64,000 nucleotides of DNA from Tetrahymena elliotti 4EA (Eukaryota; Ciliophora; Oligohymenophorea; Hymenostomatida; Tetrahymenidae): positions 204,539 through 268,538 of the forward strand of contig JH720318.1 in assembly GCA_000231825.2 (NCBI GenBank). Direction: 5' to 3'. Position numbers and translations under genes: made by a program. A model generated the notes under the pieces. That model was given only the letters and a program-made list of their open reading frames with translations. It did no database searches and was not told where the DNA came from. Position 1 is the first letter of the stretch. Each line of letters begins with the position of its first letter. Positions 37,352 to 49,482 of this stretch are shown piece after piece.

Positions 37352-38972
37352 ATAAATACGCAATGAACCATATTTTTTGTATAAATAATAAATAGGAATA
37401 TAACGTGCAAAAATCTATTTTTTTATCTATTCTTTTAATTTATCATATACTTTCTTTTATTAATATCTTCAATCATTTTACAAAAAAAACATATCTTTAA
37501 ATAATTTTCTAAATATCTATTTATTACTTACATTTTTTCATTGGTATTTAATAAATTTCAATACAAAATTAAAAGTTCTAAAAGAGATTTCTGTTTTGTT
37601 GATAATAAGTTTGGTTTGTGAAAATCATTTACTTTCTTTAAAAATTAAAAAATGTTTAAATGGGTTTTAAAAATGAATTATAATCAATTTTAAATTAAAA
37701 ATTGAACAAATCGACACTGCTACAAAATTTTATTGATTAAATTAAATTCTTCCAATTTATATTAAATAAAACTTAAAATTACGAATCATTTTTATCTCTA
37801 AAACTTTTTTTAATAAGAAGCAAGCTATTACTTTTAAATTGAAATTTCAAATCAATCTTTTTATTTCAAGAAAATTAGGTTAAAGAAGTCATAAGAAATA
37901 TCTTAGTTGGCTTGAATTATATTTGTAGATCTTTAAAAATAAAGCAAAAACTTTTAATTAAAATTTAAAGATTTTACAAATATAAATCTATTTTAAATTT
38001 AAGTTTTTTTTTTGAATATTTTCTCTAATAACTTAATCAATAATTCAATGATAATAGTTTAAATAATTAATGCCTATTAGAAATTTTTGAATAAAAGTAA
38101 AAAAAAAATTTTAATTAAAATACAAAATTTATTTTCAAAGGAATTGTGTTATTTTAAGTCAATTAAAAAAATATAGAAGCAAAACTTGTATTCCAAAAGC
38201 AAAAATGGTTTATTAGATAATGTACGGTTATAAAATCAACCCTATTTTTTAATTTTGAAGTTTAAAATATTACTTAGTAATTTAGATTCAGAATTTAAAT
38301 CAATCCTTCAAGTTAATAATTTTTAATTAAATTTACAAGAGATTTCTAAGAATAAAAAACTTTTTTTATATTTGATTAGTTCGATTTAACCATTTGATAT
38401 TTAATGCTAGGTCAAAATAATGGATGATATAAAAAAATATTGATTGATTTAAACAAATTTTTTTGTATTGAATTTTATAATAAAGTATTTCTTAATGATA
38501 ATTTAAAGAGAATAAATGATAAGTTTATTATTCATTTTATTCGTTTTCTGAAAGCTGACTTATTTGTTCAAATTTAGAACAATCTTAATTAATAATTTTT
38601 TGCTTAAAAATAAAAGAAAAATACATTTTAGACTTATGGTAAATAGGTAGATAATGACTGATCTTATAGGATACATAGATTAATAGATAAATTAAAAATA
38701 AATTTTAGATTTATAGGTAAATGGTTAGATAATGACTGATCTTATAAGATACATAGATAGATAGATAAATACAGAGATTTTAAAATAAAATTAAAAATAA
38801 GAGTTTTTATTACAATGTTTTAATATAAAGAGTTATTTAAAAATAATAATTAGAAATGTATAAATAATATTCATAAATTCAATAATGATAATCAATTTAT
38901 TAGTTTTTAGTTTATTGATAGATTGATTTATTTTAAATGTTCTTTCATAAATAATAAATACTTTGTTTGTTT
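37352..38972. other. AT-rich gap between convergent genes
   Basis: About 1.6 kb holding the 3' ends of the CDPK (+) and the PHD gene (-). Only a direct duplication near 38627-38758 stands out. Confidence 0.5.
38627..38758. repeat. About 78-bp direct duplication with GATA-type units
   Basis: The block containing AGATAATGACTGATCTTATA and ATACATAGAT occurs at about 38627-38680 and again at about 38704-38758, offset near 78 bp, with a few substitutions. TAGATAGATA microsatellite sequence flanks the second copy. Confidence 0.8.
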
Positions 38973-41900
38973 TCATTTCTTTTTGAAAAAATCTTTTATG
39001 CTTTTTTATTTAAACTTAAAAGAGTCTATGTTTGATAAATTGCATATATTTTGTGAGTTTTAATTTGAATTTTATTTACTTAAGCTACTTCCATTTATCA
39101 AAGAATTGTTGCTTATTTGCTATTCTAATTTAAGGCTGTCTGATTTTTTACAAGATTAATATTCTTAGAATAAATTTATTTCATTCTTTTCTTCATTTTC
39201 TTCATCTTCTTCTTTTTCCATTTTTGTTTCTTATTTTTCATCTGATTTTGTTAAATCCTATTATTCATCAGCTTTAGTTTTATCTTATTTTTCTACTTTT
39301 GCTTCATTTTCTTTTGGATTAACTTTCATTGAAGGTTCTTCTTCTTCTAAAACTATTTATTGTGATTCAATATTTTATTCATCGTTTTTGTCAATTTTAG
39401 CTACTTTCTCACTTTCTTCTTAGCAATCAGTAATTTTTGCATCAGAATTTTCTGAAATTTATAGCAACTATTCTTCTTTGTTTTTGTTATTTTAATCATT
39501 GTTTAATTCTTGAGGTTCTTCAGGTTATATTTATTATTTCAATGATTCTTCTATTTTTTAATTATTTTTATCAGCCTAGATTGATAAATCATTATCTGTT
39601 TTATTTTCTTATTGCTCTTCTGAAGTAATTTTTTCTTTATTCATTTTACTTTCTTCTTGATCTTGAATTTCTTACTTTTATTCTTTATAATCATCTTCTT
39701 CTTCATCTTCTTCAAATATTTCTTCCTTTGCATCACTACAATTAGCATAATCTAACTTAGCCTTGACTTCTGATATCTTGGAGGAAGAGGTGTCTGCTTT
39801 ACTTTCTTTAGATTTTTTAGTTTTTTTAGAAGTAGTAGTTTATTCTTCAATATCTTACAACTTAGAGCAAGAAGATCTCTTCTTGCTTTAAGTTTGCTTC
39901 TTAGATTACTTTTTAGAAGACTTTGAATCACTTTTTTTTCTTGAAGAGTCATTTTCTCCTTCTTTTTACTCTGCTAAAGCCTCTTCTTACTGTTATTACT
40001 CTAATTATTTTTTGTTGAAAGCATCTTTAAATTCATCATAATTAGGAGAATCTAAACCAGTAAAGAAAGTTTTGTAAAGTTCTCTACGTTTTTATCTTGA
40101 ATTCTCATCATCTTTATGATCACAGAACTTGCAAACAAAAGTAAGTGTTTCAGCTTCATCAATAGTACCTAAGAAACCAATACACTCTAAGTGATACCAT
40201 TCTTTGCATTAATCACATTCTAAATAATATTCAATAAATATTGATTAAATTTAAAAAAGGATAAATAAAATAAATATTGATACCCATCATCTAATCACCT
40301 TCTTAGTATTTTCTTCTGCAAACACAATAAACTTATTCTGAAGTTTCTTTAATTTGAAAATAATTATTATCAAAATAGAATTTCTTTTAAAGATATAAAA
40401 ATACCATCAACAGGTTCATAGTTATGAGGAATAACTTACTCAATAACAAGTTCTTATTACTTATAAGATTTTTATGATCTCTTATCATTATTTTTGTCTG
40501 TCTTTTTATTAGTTCTTCTGATAGCACTTTTAGCTAATTCAAAGCTTGTTTATGATTTCATCTTCTTTTAAACTTCCTTCTGTTCTTTTCTTTCCTAAAT
40601 CTCTAATTTCTTTTTTTATCTTTCCTATGTTTTGATGAAAATTTCAGCAATCTTTTATTGTTTTTTTTGTTATTTTTCTATCTTTTTTTGTTCTTTTTCC
40701 TTGAGACGTTCTTCTTTTGTTACAATTCTAATATTCTTAACTGCACTAAGAGTCTTAAGATACAATTACTTGAATTCTTTCTTTTTGTTTTTATCTCTTT
40801 ATATTCTTTTATATCTTTTGTAAATTTGTAAAGTAGATAATGACTTATATGAAACATCTTTCCAGAAGGGCTCTTCTTTTCTTATGAATACTTTGTTCTT
40901 CCAAAGATTTATTTTTTTTACTGATTTAGGATCATTTGCATTAAGTTTAGCATCATCCTTATCAACAAGTTTTTAGCTGGATTAACTATTTTAGCCTTCT
41001 TCGTTTTACTTCTTAGTATTACACTCGGAATTAATTCTATTCAAATCCTCACTTTATATTTATAAAACATTAAATATTGGAAAGATAATAATTTTATTTA
41101 CGGAGTCAAGTTATCTATATATTCTATCATCTTGTGAATAAGCATTTGTTAAAATTCTTACTCTTCTTTGTTTGTTTCTTCTTCATTTTTAGATATTTAT
41201 TATCTAATCTTTTTGGCACTAATTAAAATTTTCTTCTTAGCAGGAGCTTTCTTTAGTTCTTTTTCTAATTATCTATCACGTTCTTTTTTAGTATTTCTTT
41301 CCTTCTTTCTAAATTCCCTTGACCTTTCGATACATCTACAAAATTTTATAATTTCTTCCTATTTTTTTAGTTAATTTTTAATTCATTTTGTTTATTTCTG
41401 ATCAAAATTTACTTTATATTTCTTTTCTTTCTGTTCAAGAAGTCTTCTTAACTTTAAAGGAGTGTGCCTTTCGCAATAAATCAAATATGCCAACTTATCA
41501 GTATTCCTTATTTCCATATAGATATTTTCTCTTCTTGCACATTCTGGATGGAATGCTTCCATACACTTAGTCTTAGCACATTATACACAAGATCCTGCTT
41601 CTAAAAAATTATTAAACAATTAAAATAAATAAAGAGTAATAGCAATAAAAGTCTTACTTTTTTGCTTGCAAATACTACATTCTAATTTGAATCTTTGCTT
41701 ATCTATATTTTCTATACCTTTAATATTTGTATAGTAATTTTTGTCATCAAAAAAGCATTCAGGTGTCCATAAAGTGCATGAAATATGGCACCATACATAG
41801 TATGGCTTAGGCTCATTCTTAAGTTCTTCATCGGTAAATTCTTTTAAGTAATGGAAATCATAATATTAGCTGTTACTTTCTTCCTCAGCTTCTTCTTCTG

Positions 41901-43528
41901 GAGTAGTATGCTTAGATGCACTTCCAGCTTTGTTAGGTTTTTCATTTGGGTCCTCTTTATAAGATATATTTTTTAAAATCAAATAAAAGTTACAAAAAAA
42001 TAAATTTAATTTTACCATATCTTTATTTTTTGTTAGGTGGACCTGCCTTGCAAGTTTTTTAAAATTCGTAATATTGAGTATTCGTATGCTAAAAGATATT
42101 TGAAGTAATTGGAATTTTGCTAGGCTTCATAGCTCCTCCTCTTTTTGTGCATAAAGCACAACGTAAGTATTTACCTTCTGGTCCAAAACTCAAACAAAGC
42201 TCGCAAATCCAGTCATCATTAGGAATCTTAGGGATACCATAGCATCTTTGATGTACTGAAACATTACATTTCTAATCAATAATTAAAATTAATTTAAATT
42301 TTTAAAGCTAATCATAAAGGATTAAAAATTATTTACAGAGCAAAAAACAATTAAATCATCATCTGTATAATCTCCATCGTTGCAAATCTAGCAAGCCATA
42401 TCTTCCATAATAATTTTTTCATGCTATTTAGTATGTTGTTTCTTTTGATTTTAGTTTAAATTCATTCTTTCAGTCTCAAAATCAATAAATTGCTATTTGT
42501 TTTCTAAGAAATTAAGATATTCTTGCTCAATGGTATTATAGAAATGAATATCTACTAGAATATCATTCATATCTAATTCTTATTATGTATAAATAAGTTT
42601 TTCGTTTTCTATATCTTTTTGCATGTTCTTTTTTAAATTTTCAACCATTTGCTTCACTTCTTTTTCTTGCTAAAAGAGATGATACTAGTAAAGACTGATT
42701 ACTTCATCTAAATCTTATTTCTTTAAAGCTTTTAAGACATCTTCTTAGTTGAAATTTCTTTCTTTCTATTTGGCAACAAGAGCAAGTTTCTTTCTAAGCT
42801 AAGTTTCCTTTACAATATCTTCATCATTATTTGATACTTTAGTCTCTTCTTCATCCTATTTTTCTTCTTCAGTTTAAATATTACTTTGCATATCTAACTT
42901 TAAAATTTCTTAATCTCCTCCTTTCTTCTATTTATCTTCTCCTTCTTCAACCAATTATAAGGTTTCTTCAGGTTTTGATTTAAGTTAATTTTCTTCAGTA
43001 ACATTGTTTTCATCAATTTCTTTTACTATCATAACTGCGTTTATGGAATTTTATTTCTCATTGCATGAGGCATTTACACCGATTTCATCTTTTGAAATGT
43101 ATAAGTGTCTAGAATCTTCTTCTACTGTAGTAGATTCTGACGATGAACAACTTTATTGATTTGCTTATTGGGAGTCTTAATGAATGTAATAAGAGTAAAG
43201 ATCAAGTAAATCGTTACGGACGCTTTGAATATACAAATCATCTTCAAAAGTATAATCTTCTTTCAATTCTGCACTATTCCTAATATTTGATTATAACTTA
43301 TCATATTTCAACTTTTTTATTGCTTGCTTAATTTTTTAAATATATTCATGGCACTGCTCGTCTGTTGTTTCTCCTTTAAGATTCTAATATGACTATTTAA
43401 ATAAAAAAAAAGATAAATAATTAATAAATAAATTCTGAATAAAAAGAAAAGCAAATAATTGAAATAAGAAAGTGAATAGAAATGATAGCTAATTGTTGAA
43501 ATAAGGAAACGAATAAAAAATAATCCAT
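38973..43528 (-). CDS. PHD/extended-PHD (JADE/BRPF/AF10-like) protein with C-terminal PIP-box
   Basis: A large minus-strand gene of at least ten exons and well over 1200 residues. The N-terminal part is acidic and coiled-coil-like (ETTDEQCHEYIQKIKQAIKK and beyond). Around 42410-42180 it has a PHD finger (MACQICNDGDYTDDDLIVFC, then VSVHQRCYGIPKIPNDDWIC). The extended PHD of the JADE/BRPF/AF10 class follows: LRCALCTKRGGAMK, then VWCHISCTLWTPECFF, FKLECSICKQK and SCVQCAKTKCMEAFHPECAR. A further Cys/His finger near 40200-40090 (WYHLECIGFLGTIDEAETL, then FVCKFC) and a long Glu/Lys/Ser-rich tail come next. The last residues are QKSIKDFFKKK, which fits the PCNA-interacting PIP-box consensus Qxx(I/L/M)xxFF. 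This suggests a chromatin reader, perhaps in an acetyltransferase complex, with a link to replication. The stop is at 38973-38975. The 5' end is unresolved: ATG at 43528, 43590 or about 43897 could each be spliced to the exon starting near 43394. Confidence 0.85.
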
Positions 43529-43883
43529 TTTAAAAATACAAATTGATCAAAAACAAATAAAATATTTATTTATTTCATTATGTTTTTCATTAAACTCCCT
43601 TTGAAAGTACAAAAGTTTAATTATCATATCATAGTGCTATTCTTTCTTTGTTTGTTTTTGTTTTTTGGATATTGAAATCAAAGTTGATATTTTATTATGC
43701 AGTAACAAATAATCTTTTTTGACAAATTATAATATAAAAAGCTTTTGGGGCGATTTTTAAGAAATCAACAATCTTTTTCAATATATTGATTTAAACAATA
43801 CCAATTTAAATTAGATGTGTGAACAAATTTTAAGCGCAAATCAAAGTTTTACAAATCGCGTATATTAAATATTGCTTTATCCA

Positions 43884-44670
43884 TCAGTAGCAATTTTCAT
43901 TATATATCAATAATTCTGCATGTATATTATCTAATATGCTTTTTTGCTACTACGGATCGCTTAAATCATCAAAAAATTCTTTATTTCTTTCAACCAACTA
44001 TACCGCTTTCAAATATTCATTATTAACAACTCATTATTGAAATTTTACCTTATCTTTAACTCTAATGACCTAAAATATCTGTTATCTTTCTATTTTTTGT
44101 AATAATTCTGTTAGTGTTTGAGCAGGGTCAGTGGTACCTATTGTTAGAGACCTTGGAAAGTATTCAGCGCATACCATAAACCAAAATGCAGCTGGAGTTA
44201 AAAGCTTTACTATTTTAATACAATTTTAATTAGCTCTAGTTTAAATAATGTAAATTTAGGGTTTTTCATAAGTTATTTAACAAAGAAATTTGCAGGATAA
44301 AATTTAGAATAAACCATCTTACTTGGAGGTGTTTTAAGCTATGGGTTGTTTGTGTCAAACCAATCAAATTTCTTTAAGTAATTTATTGATTTGACTAAAT
44401 CTTAATATCTTTTCTCATTTTTATTTTTGTCATCATCAAAATCTGCATCTTCAATCAGCTTTTGGCTACGATCACAATCCTTTTTTATTTATATTAAAAT
44501 ATTTTTGCTATTTCTAACTTATTTCCTTTTGATAGATCATTTTCAAGTATTTTTTTAAACCATTCTTGACAAACTTTCTGAATTAATTGTAAAATATTAA
44601 CAATAATCAATACTTTTACATTAGTCTTGCAAGTGCTATCGTTATTTTGATCTAAATCCTAGCTGGACAT
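43884..44670 (-). CDS. Unknown protein adjoining the PHD gene
   Basis: Not recognised. ATG at 44670 (MSSQDLDQNNDSTCKTN), then exons giving KVCQEWFKKILENDL, DADFDDDKNKNEKRYQDLVK, and SINYLKKFDWFDTNNPQLK. These are followed by LLTPAAFWFMVCAEYFPRSL and TIGTTDPAQTLTELLQKIER, and a last exon LVERNKEFFDDLSDPQQQKS ending NENCY before TGA at 43884-43886. Three or more introns are needed. The last (ending GCGGTATAG) removes an apparent in-frame TGA, while the junction near 44480-44520 does not fit perfectly. The aromatic, Pro-containing block around PAAFWFMVCAEYFPRS suggests a folded domain. It lies on the same strand just upstream of the PHD gene, so it might be the 5' part of one long gene. I found no splice that joins them without passing the TGA. 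Confidence 0.6.
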
Positions 44671-46473
44671 GTTTCTTTTTTTATAAACCTTCTTTTTCTT
44701 ATGGATTAATTTTAAATAAAAGGATTTATTTGCTTTAAGTTTGCTGTTTAGTTAGTACTTAGTGTTTTTGCTTTATCAGCTCCTTATTGCTTTTTCTTTC
44801 TAGTAAATAGTTGTAGTTTGTTTGATTTTATTTTTAATTGTTACTTTAGAGCTTTCTTGATTTCTAAAAGAGTTAACTAGCTATTAAGTATATAGGATTT
44901 GAGTATTTTTACTAAATATTAAATCTAAGATTTATTATATTTTTGTTAGCTTATTAAATAATATATGGTTTTCATTTAATTTTGTATGCGAATATATTAT
45001 CATGTATCTTTGCATTCACTCTATTTTTCATTGATTTTGAAGGAGATATTTCACTAATTTCAGAACATTTTTCTTTGAATATGCATTTGAAGATAGATCT
45101 CTTTTTGTTATTATAAAAATTATAAACTGCGCGCATAAATATTTTCTGAAACACTCATTCATTTTCTCACATTTATTCCCCTAAACTGCTGTATTAATTA
45201 ATATTTCTATTCATTTTTTTTCAATTTTTAGGTCTCTCTCAACATAAATTCACATGTATTTCCTTATAGAAAAATAATCTAAGTTTGTGCAAACATCATT
45301 TTCACTTTTTTATATTATATTCGCGCCACAACTTCATTCTTTAATTTTTACGATTTATGAATTAGAAGTGTAATTTTTCGCTCCATATCATTTTAAAACC
45401 TTTATATCGTAATTAATTGCATAAAATATAAATGAGTATTTGTATGTTTAATTCTAATAATTTAAAAATTCATTCATTCACCACTAAATTTTAACTTAGA
45501 ATTTTTTATTAGAATTTTAAATTTAGTTTTAATCCATTTAACCTTTATCAAATTTCTTTTTACCATTAATCTAATATAAATATTTTTGTTTATTTTATTT
45601 AATTCATTAGGATTTAAAATTCAATTTTAAGTTATATTCGTTAAATATCCGTTAAAAAAACAGTAAGCTAATTTTATGAGATTAACACTTTTTATTTAAA
45701 AAATAGTTTATGATGAAAGGAAAAGAATAAATAAAATAGAATAAAATATTGAAATATATTTTATATTTTTATTTTTCTTTATTAAAATTGAAAGTCTTTT
45801 AATATTTAAAATCTATTAAAAATATATTTAGTTTTTGTGATTAAAATTAAATATTTCAAAAGAAAATAGCCATCCATAAAGTCTAAATTAATAATAAAAA
45901 GAAATAATGTTTTTTTCAAATAAACTAAATAAAATAAAAATAAAATCACCACCATTGCTTATTCATAAATATATTATTAAGATCAAATAATATTTTAAGC
46001 ACAATAACCCACAAATAAAGATGTTGCAAAAAATTTTTAAATGAAAAATAATATTTGTTTCATAAAATAAATCTGACTAAAAATGAATGAGCCAAATTTT
46101 TAAACTTTTTGTAATTTCATAACTATTAATAATCTTTCAAGGTATTTAAAACATATTATTCAACTTAAAAACAGTACAAATCAAAAGAAAAAATGTATCT
46201 TAAAGTTTTGTTTGAGTTTACAATTTTCAAAATAAAAATAATTTTTTTAAATAAAAAGATGTCTTTTTTTTCTTTAAAATTAAAAAATATTGGAGTTTTT
46301 AAAAAATTCTGAAAAAATAAAAAAATTCACACAAATATATCATAAATTTGAAAGAAGGAGATAAACTAAATATTAATTTCTCAATAAATAAACATGGTTT
46401 TTTGTTAAAATAATTATTAAATAAATATCTTAATTTTTAATTTGTTGATTTTTAATATTATTTGTGAAATATT
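44671..46473. other. AT-rich intergenic gap
   Basis: About 1.8 kb without a supported exon. A 60-codon minus-strand frame at 44972-45154 was judged chance. It should contain the promoter of the 44670 gene. Confidence 0.45.
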
Positions 46474-47370
46474 TCAAGTAATACTTTTGTTGATTAGTAT
46501 AAGAATTATTTTGTTAGTTCTTAAAAGTGCTTTTTGCTTAATTTTAGAAAAAGATGAAGAAATATTATTGATATCTAATAAAAGTATTTCTAACGAATCT
46601 TCAAAATATTAGGATTTTTCTTTAAATACTATAAATTGTTTTTTTTTGAATTTAATTGAAAGTAAATCATAGATAGATACTATTTGCATTTATAAATTTT
46701 GGCTCTAACATATTAAACAAATTTTGTCTGATTAATATGTCTGTAATAGTTATCTATTTACATTAATTTAAATGTAAAGCTTCTTTTCAAAAACTTTAAA
46801 TTTGATTTATAAACCTTTTAAATTTAATTTTATGTTTAAGATTAAAATAATTCTTAATGAGAATAAAAATTGATGATGATTTTCTGAATAATATTTTTAG
46901 CAAAACATAAAGCAAACTTTGGAAATATAAAAGTTGAATGATCCATTTTTAAGTATTTAATTTAATATTTTATTTTTAAAAGGATTGGTATATTTGAAAT
47001 TAAAATTAGTTTCTTTTTTTTGGAATATTTTAGACTCTCCTTTAGTAGAACTATTGGTATATAAGAAACAAGTTTTAACTACAAAGATAAACACATTTTG
47101 ATTATCAAAATTAAAAAAATAAAACACAGTAATTAACTTGTAAATATCTATTAAATTAAAATATTTATAAAATTCTAGAAATACAAAGTATTTCCAAATA
47201 TTTTGTTTAAGTAGAACTAAAAAGGTAATAAAAAAATAGAAAAAATAATAAATATGAGAAATATTACCTAAACAAATTAATAATTTAAAATAAATTAATT
47301 TTTTACCTAGATCCTTATCTGTTATAACTCTCATATTTAATGAATTTTATGTTTTCTTTTAGCCTCTCAT
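46474..47370 (-). CDS. Possible membrane protein, single long frame
   Basis: A minus-strand frame of 298 residues without TGA, from ATG 47370 (MRGQKKTQNSLNMRVI) to TGA 46474-46476. A second ATG is at 47334. Residues about 25-105 are strongly hydrophobic and aromatic (ISHIYYFFYFFITFLVLL and then IYKLITVFYFFNF, NVFIFVVKTCFLYT), which could be two or three membrane segments. The second half is Lys/Ile-rich with FKEKSQYFEDSLEILLLDIN near the end. The frame uses TAA/TAG as Gln in the second half. Hydrophobic Phe/Tyr/Ile-rich frames also arise by chance in very AT-rich DNA, so this could be spurious. Its length and the more normal composition of the C-terminal half argue for a gene. Confidence 0.45.
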
Positions 47371-49251
47371 TTTTAAATTCAAAAATTTAATGAGAGATTT
47401 ATATAAAGAAAACTTGCAATTATTAAGAATGAAGTTATAAATCAAGCTTAATTTTTCTTGTCGTTTTTAATATTTATAAGTAAAGAATGTATTTTAAGTG
47501 AGATCACATCAAAAAAATTAAAAACTTGATAGAAATTAATAAATTAAATTTATTTTGGTTGCGTCATTGCTTTCGTAATTTTTGTTACTCAATAATTATT
47601 GAAATAATATTTTGTTGTTTGGTATTTTATTTTAATCCCAAACTTAAATTTATCTGCTTTGTTACTAGCTGATATTTAAAAGCAGGTTCTATATATTTTT
47701 AATTACTCTTAATTATATTTGTTTAAATGTATACTATCTTTTTTAGCTTAGAAATAAAATTAGATTTTTGTCTCTAATTAAATCAAATTTATCTATTTTT
47801 CAAACATGCCTATCCTAATTATAACTTTATCCAGATGACCATGCAATTTTTTTGGTAGGTCAGTCAAAGGTTTTTTTTGGCTATTGCTATCAATATATTT
47901 ATTTCAGCTACTAAAAAAAATTAAAGCAAACAAATATTTTGGGTAATATTTTGGTTTTGTATCCTAAGTAGAATATTAATAATTATCAAATAATTTTTTA
48001 TAAACTTTAGCAATTCTTATTTAAATCAAATAAACTAGAGCTATTTTTATAATTTGGATAGGTATAAAGAATAAATATTATTTTATATCAGAGTATATTT
48101 AAAATGAAACTGAGTACTTCTTCAAAATAAAAAAGCGAGATAGTTAATATTCCAAATTTCAACCTTCTATGCTTCGAAAAAGAATGTATTTTGTTCATTT
48201 GGTTTCATGTAAATATTTCTTGTCATCAAAGTAATTATTCCAATAAATAGAATTTATACGGACTTGCGTGCATACGAATAATATTCAAATTAATTAGAAG
48301 GGTTTTGTTAAATAAATCATGCCAGGTATTTTAAAAAGGCTCTTACTAGAAAAAGAGTAATCCTTCAGATTTAATTTTTTTTCAAACGCAGATTTCACAA
48401 AAATCCCATAACATATTTACAAAACCCCCAAAAAAAGAAGAAAAAAGATGAATACTTTACACTTTTTTGTAAATTTCTGTTTGTAATTTTTGATAAATTT
48501 TTAGGGAAATTTAAATTAACTGAGCTAGTAGTGCGATATATTAATAGTTTTAACTAGTTTAAATTTAGATGATATACTAGACTTATTAATATTAATATCT
48601 AATTTTGTTTGTAATGCTTGAAAATAGCATACAAAAAAAGTTAGTGATTAATTTAAGCTTAATCAAAATGTGTAATTATATTTCTTAATTTACACTCTGT
48701 AGAATATACTGTTTTACACTGTCATCCTATTCTTACAAAAAAAGAAGAAAAAACTATAAAAAAGTAGCTTTAGAGTAAATGAATTGAGGAAAGAAACGTT
48801 ATTTAAATTATGTTTGTTTAAATTATCTATGTAAATGAGTTAATATGAATGTAAATAATATAAATATGTATAGACAGGCAGATAGACAGACAGAGTAATT
48901 TAGTAATCAAGTTTTGTTAAGACAAATTTATTTTTTGTTTGGCTTTTGGTTTTTATTGTGAAAAAAATTAGGAACGAACTATTTTTACATAAGGGGACAG
49001 TTAAGTTTATGAGAAGAGTGAGAAATGAGGTTTTTAATAATATAAGTGTGATTGATCACTATTTTTATTTATTTAATAATTTGGTTGTTTTTTTGATTTA
49101 TTGATTGATTTTAAAATTTGTTAATAATGCGAGAAGTGAGATAAATAATAGGTATCTAGATAGATATCATTAGAAGAGAAATATTTGGTTATTCATTTTT
49201 TATTGAATTATATCTTTTAAAATAATTGCATACAAATATCATGTATTGCAT
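47371..49251. other. AT-rich gene-poor stretch
   Basis: About 1.9 kb with no supported exon. It contains a short GACA/GATA-type microsatellite near 48871-48893 and several TTTATTTATT runs. Confidence 0.45.
48871..48893. repeat. GACA/GATA microsatellite
   Basis: Alternating ACAG/ATAG units (AGACAGGCAGATAGACAGAC) give a short simple repeat in intergenic DNA. Confidence 0.7.
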
Positions 49252-49482
49252 TCATTATTTCTTTGGGGAATTAAGAGAATTCTTTGTAGGAAGAGTGCAG
49301 TCAGATTGTGTGTTAATATAATTAGGTCTGTTAGATAAACTTCTTGAGGGTTGACTGTAGTAAAATTAATTTTAGCGAGAAGCCTTCATGCATTGAAGAA
49401 TAGCCTCACGACAAGCTTCTAGTTCATTTATTTCCTCAGGAGTCAATTTAACTTTAGGTTGTTTTCCTTGAGTACATCCCAT
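49252..49482 (-). CDS. Small MGC-start protein, 76 residues
   Basis: Single exon from ATG 49482 to TGA 49252-49254. The N-terminus MGCTQGKQPKVKLTPEEINE has Gly2 followed by Cys3, the usual context for dual N-myristoylation and palmitoylation, so a membrane-bound location is likely. A short amphipathic helix (TPEEINELEACREAILQCMK) follows. The rest is Ser/Asn/Gln-rich (YYSQPSRSLSNRPNYINTQS) and ends LNSPKKQ. Codon use is more balanced than the surrounding DNA, which supports a real gene. No family is recognised. Small acylated proteins of this kind often act at ciliary or plasma membranes. Confidence 0.72.

Noticed and set aside
39437..41570. Several short hydrophobic frames on the plus strand (Phe/Leu/Ser-rich)
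   Set aside because: They are antisense shadows of the Glu/Lys-rich exons of the PHD gene.
43990..44060. TGA interrupting the unknown gene near 44025
   Set aside because: A 51-base intron from GTAAAATTTC to GCGGTATAG removes it in phase, leaving LVERNKEFFDDL continuous with VIRVKDK.
44972..45154. 60-codon minus-strand frame starting MFQKIFMRAVYN
   Set aside because: It is short, lacks similarity and does not join neighbouring exons by a good splice. It is likely chance in AT-rich DNA.
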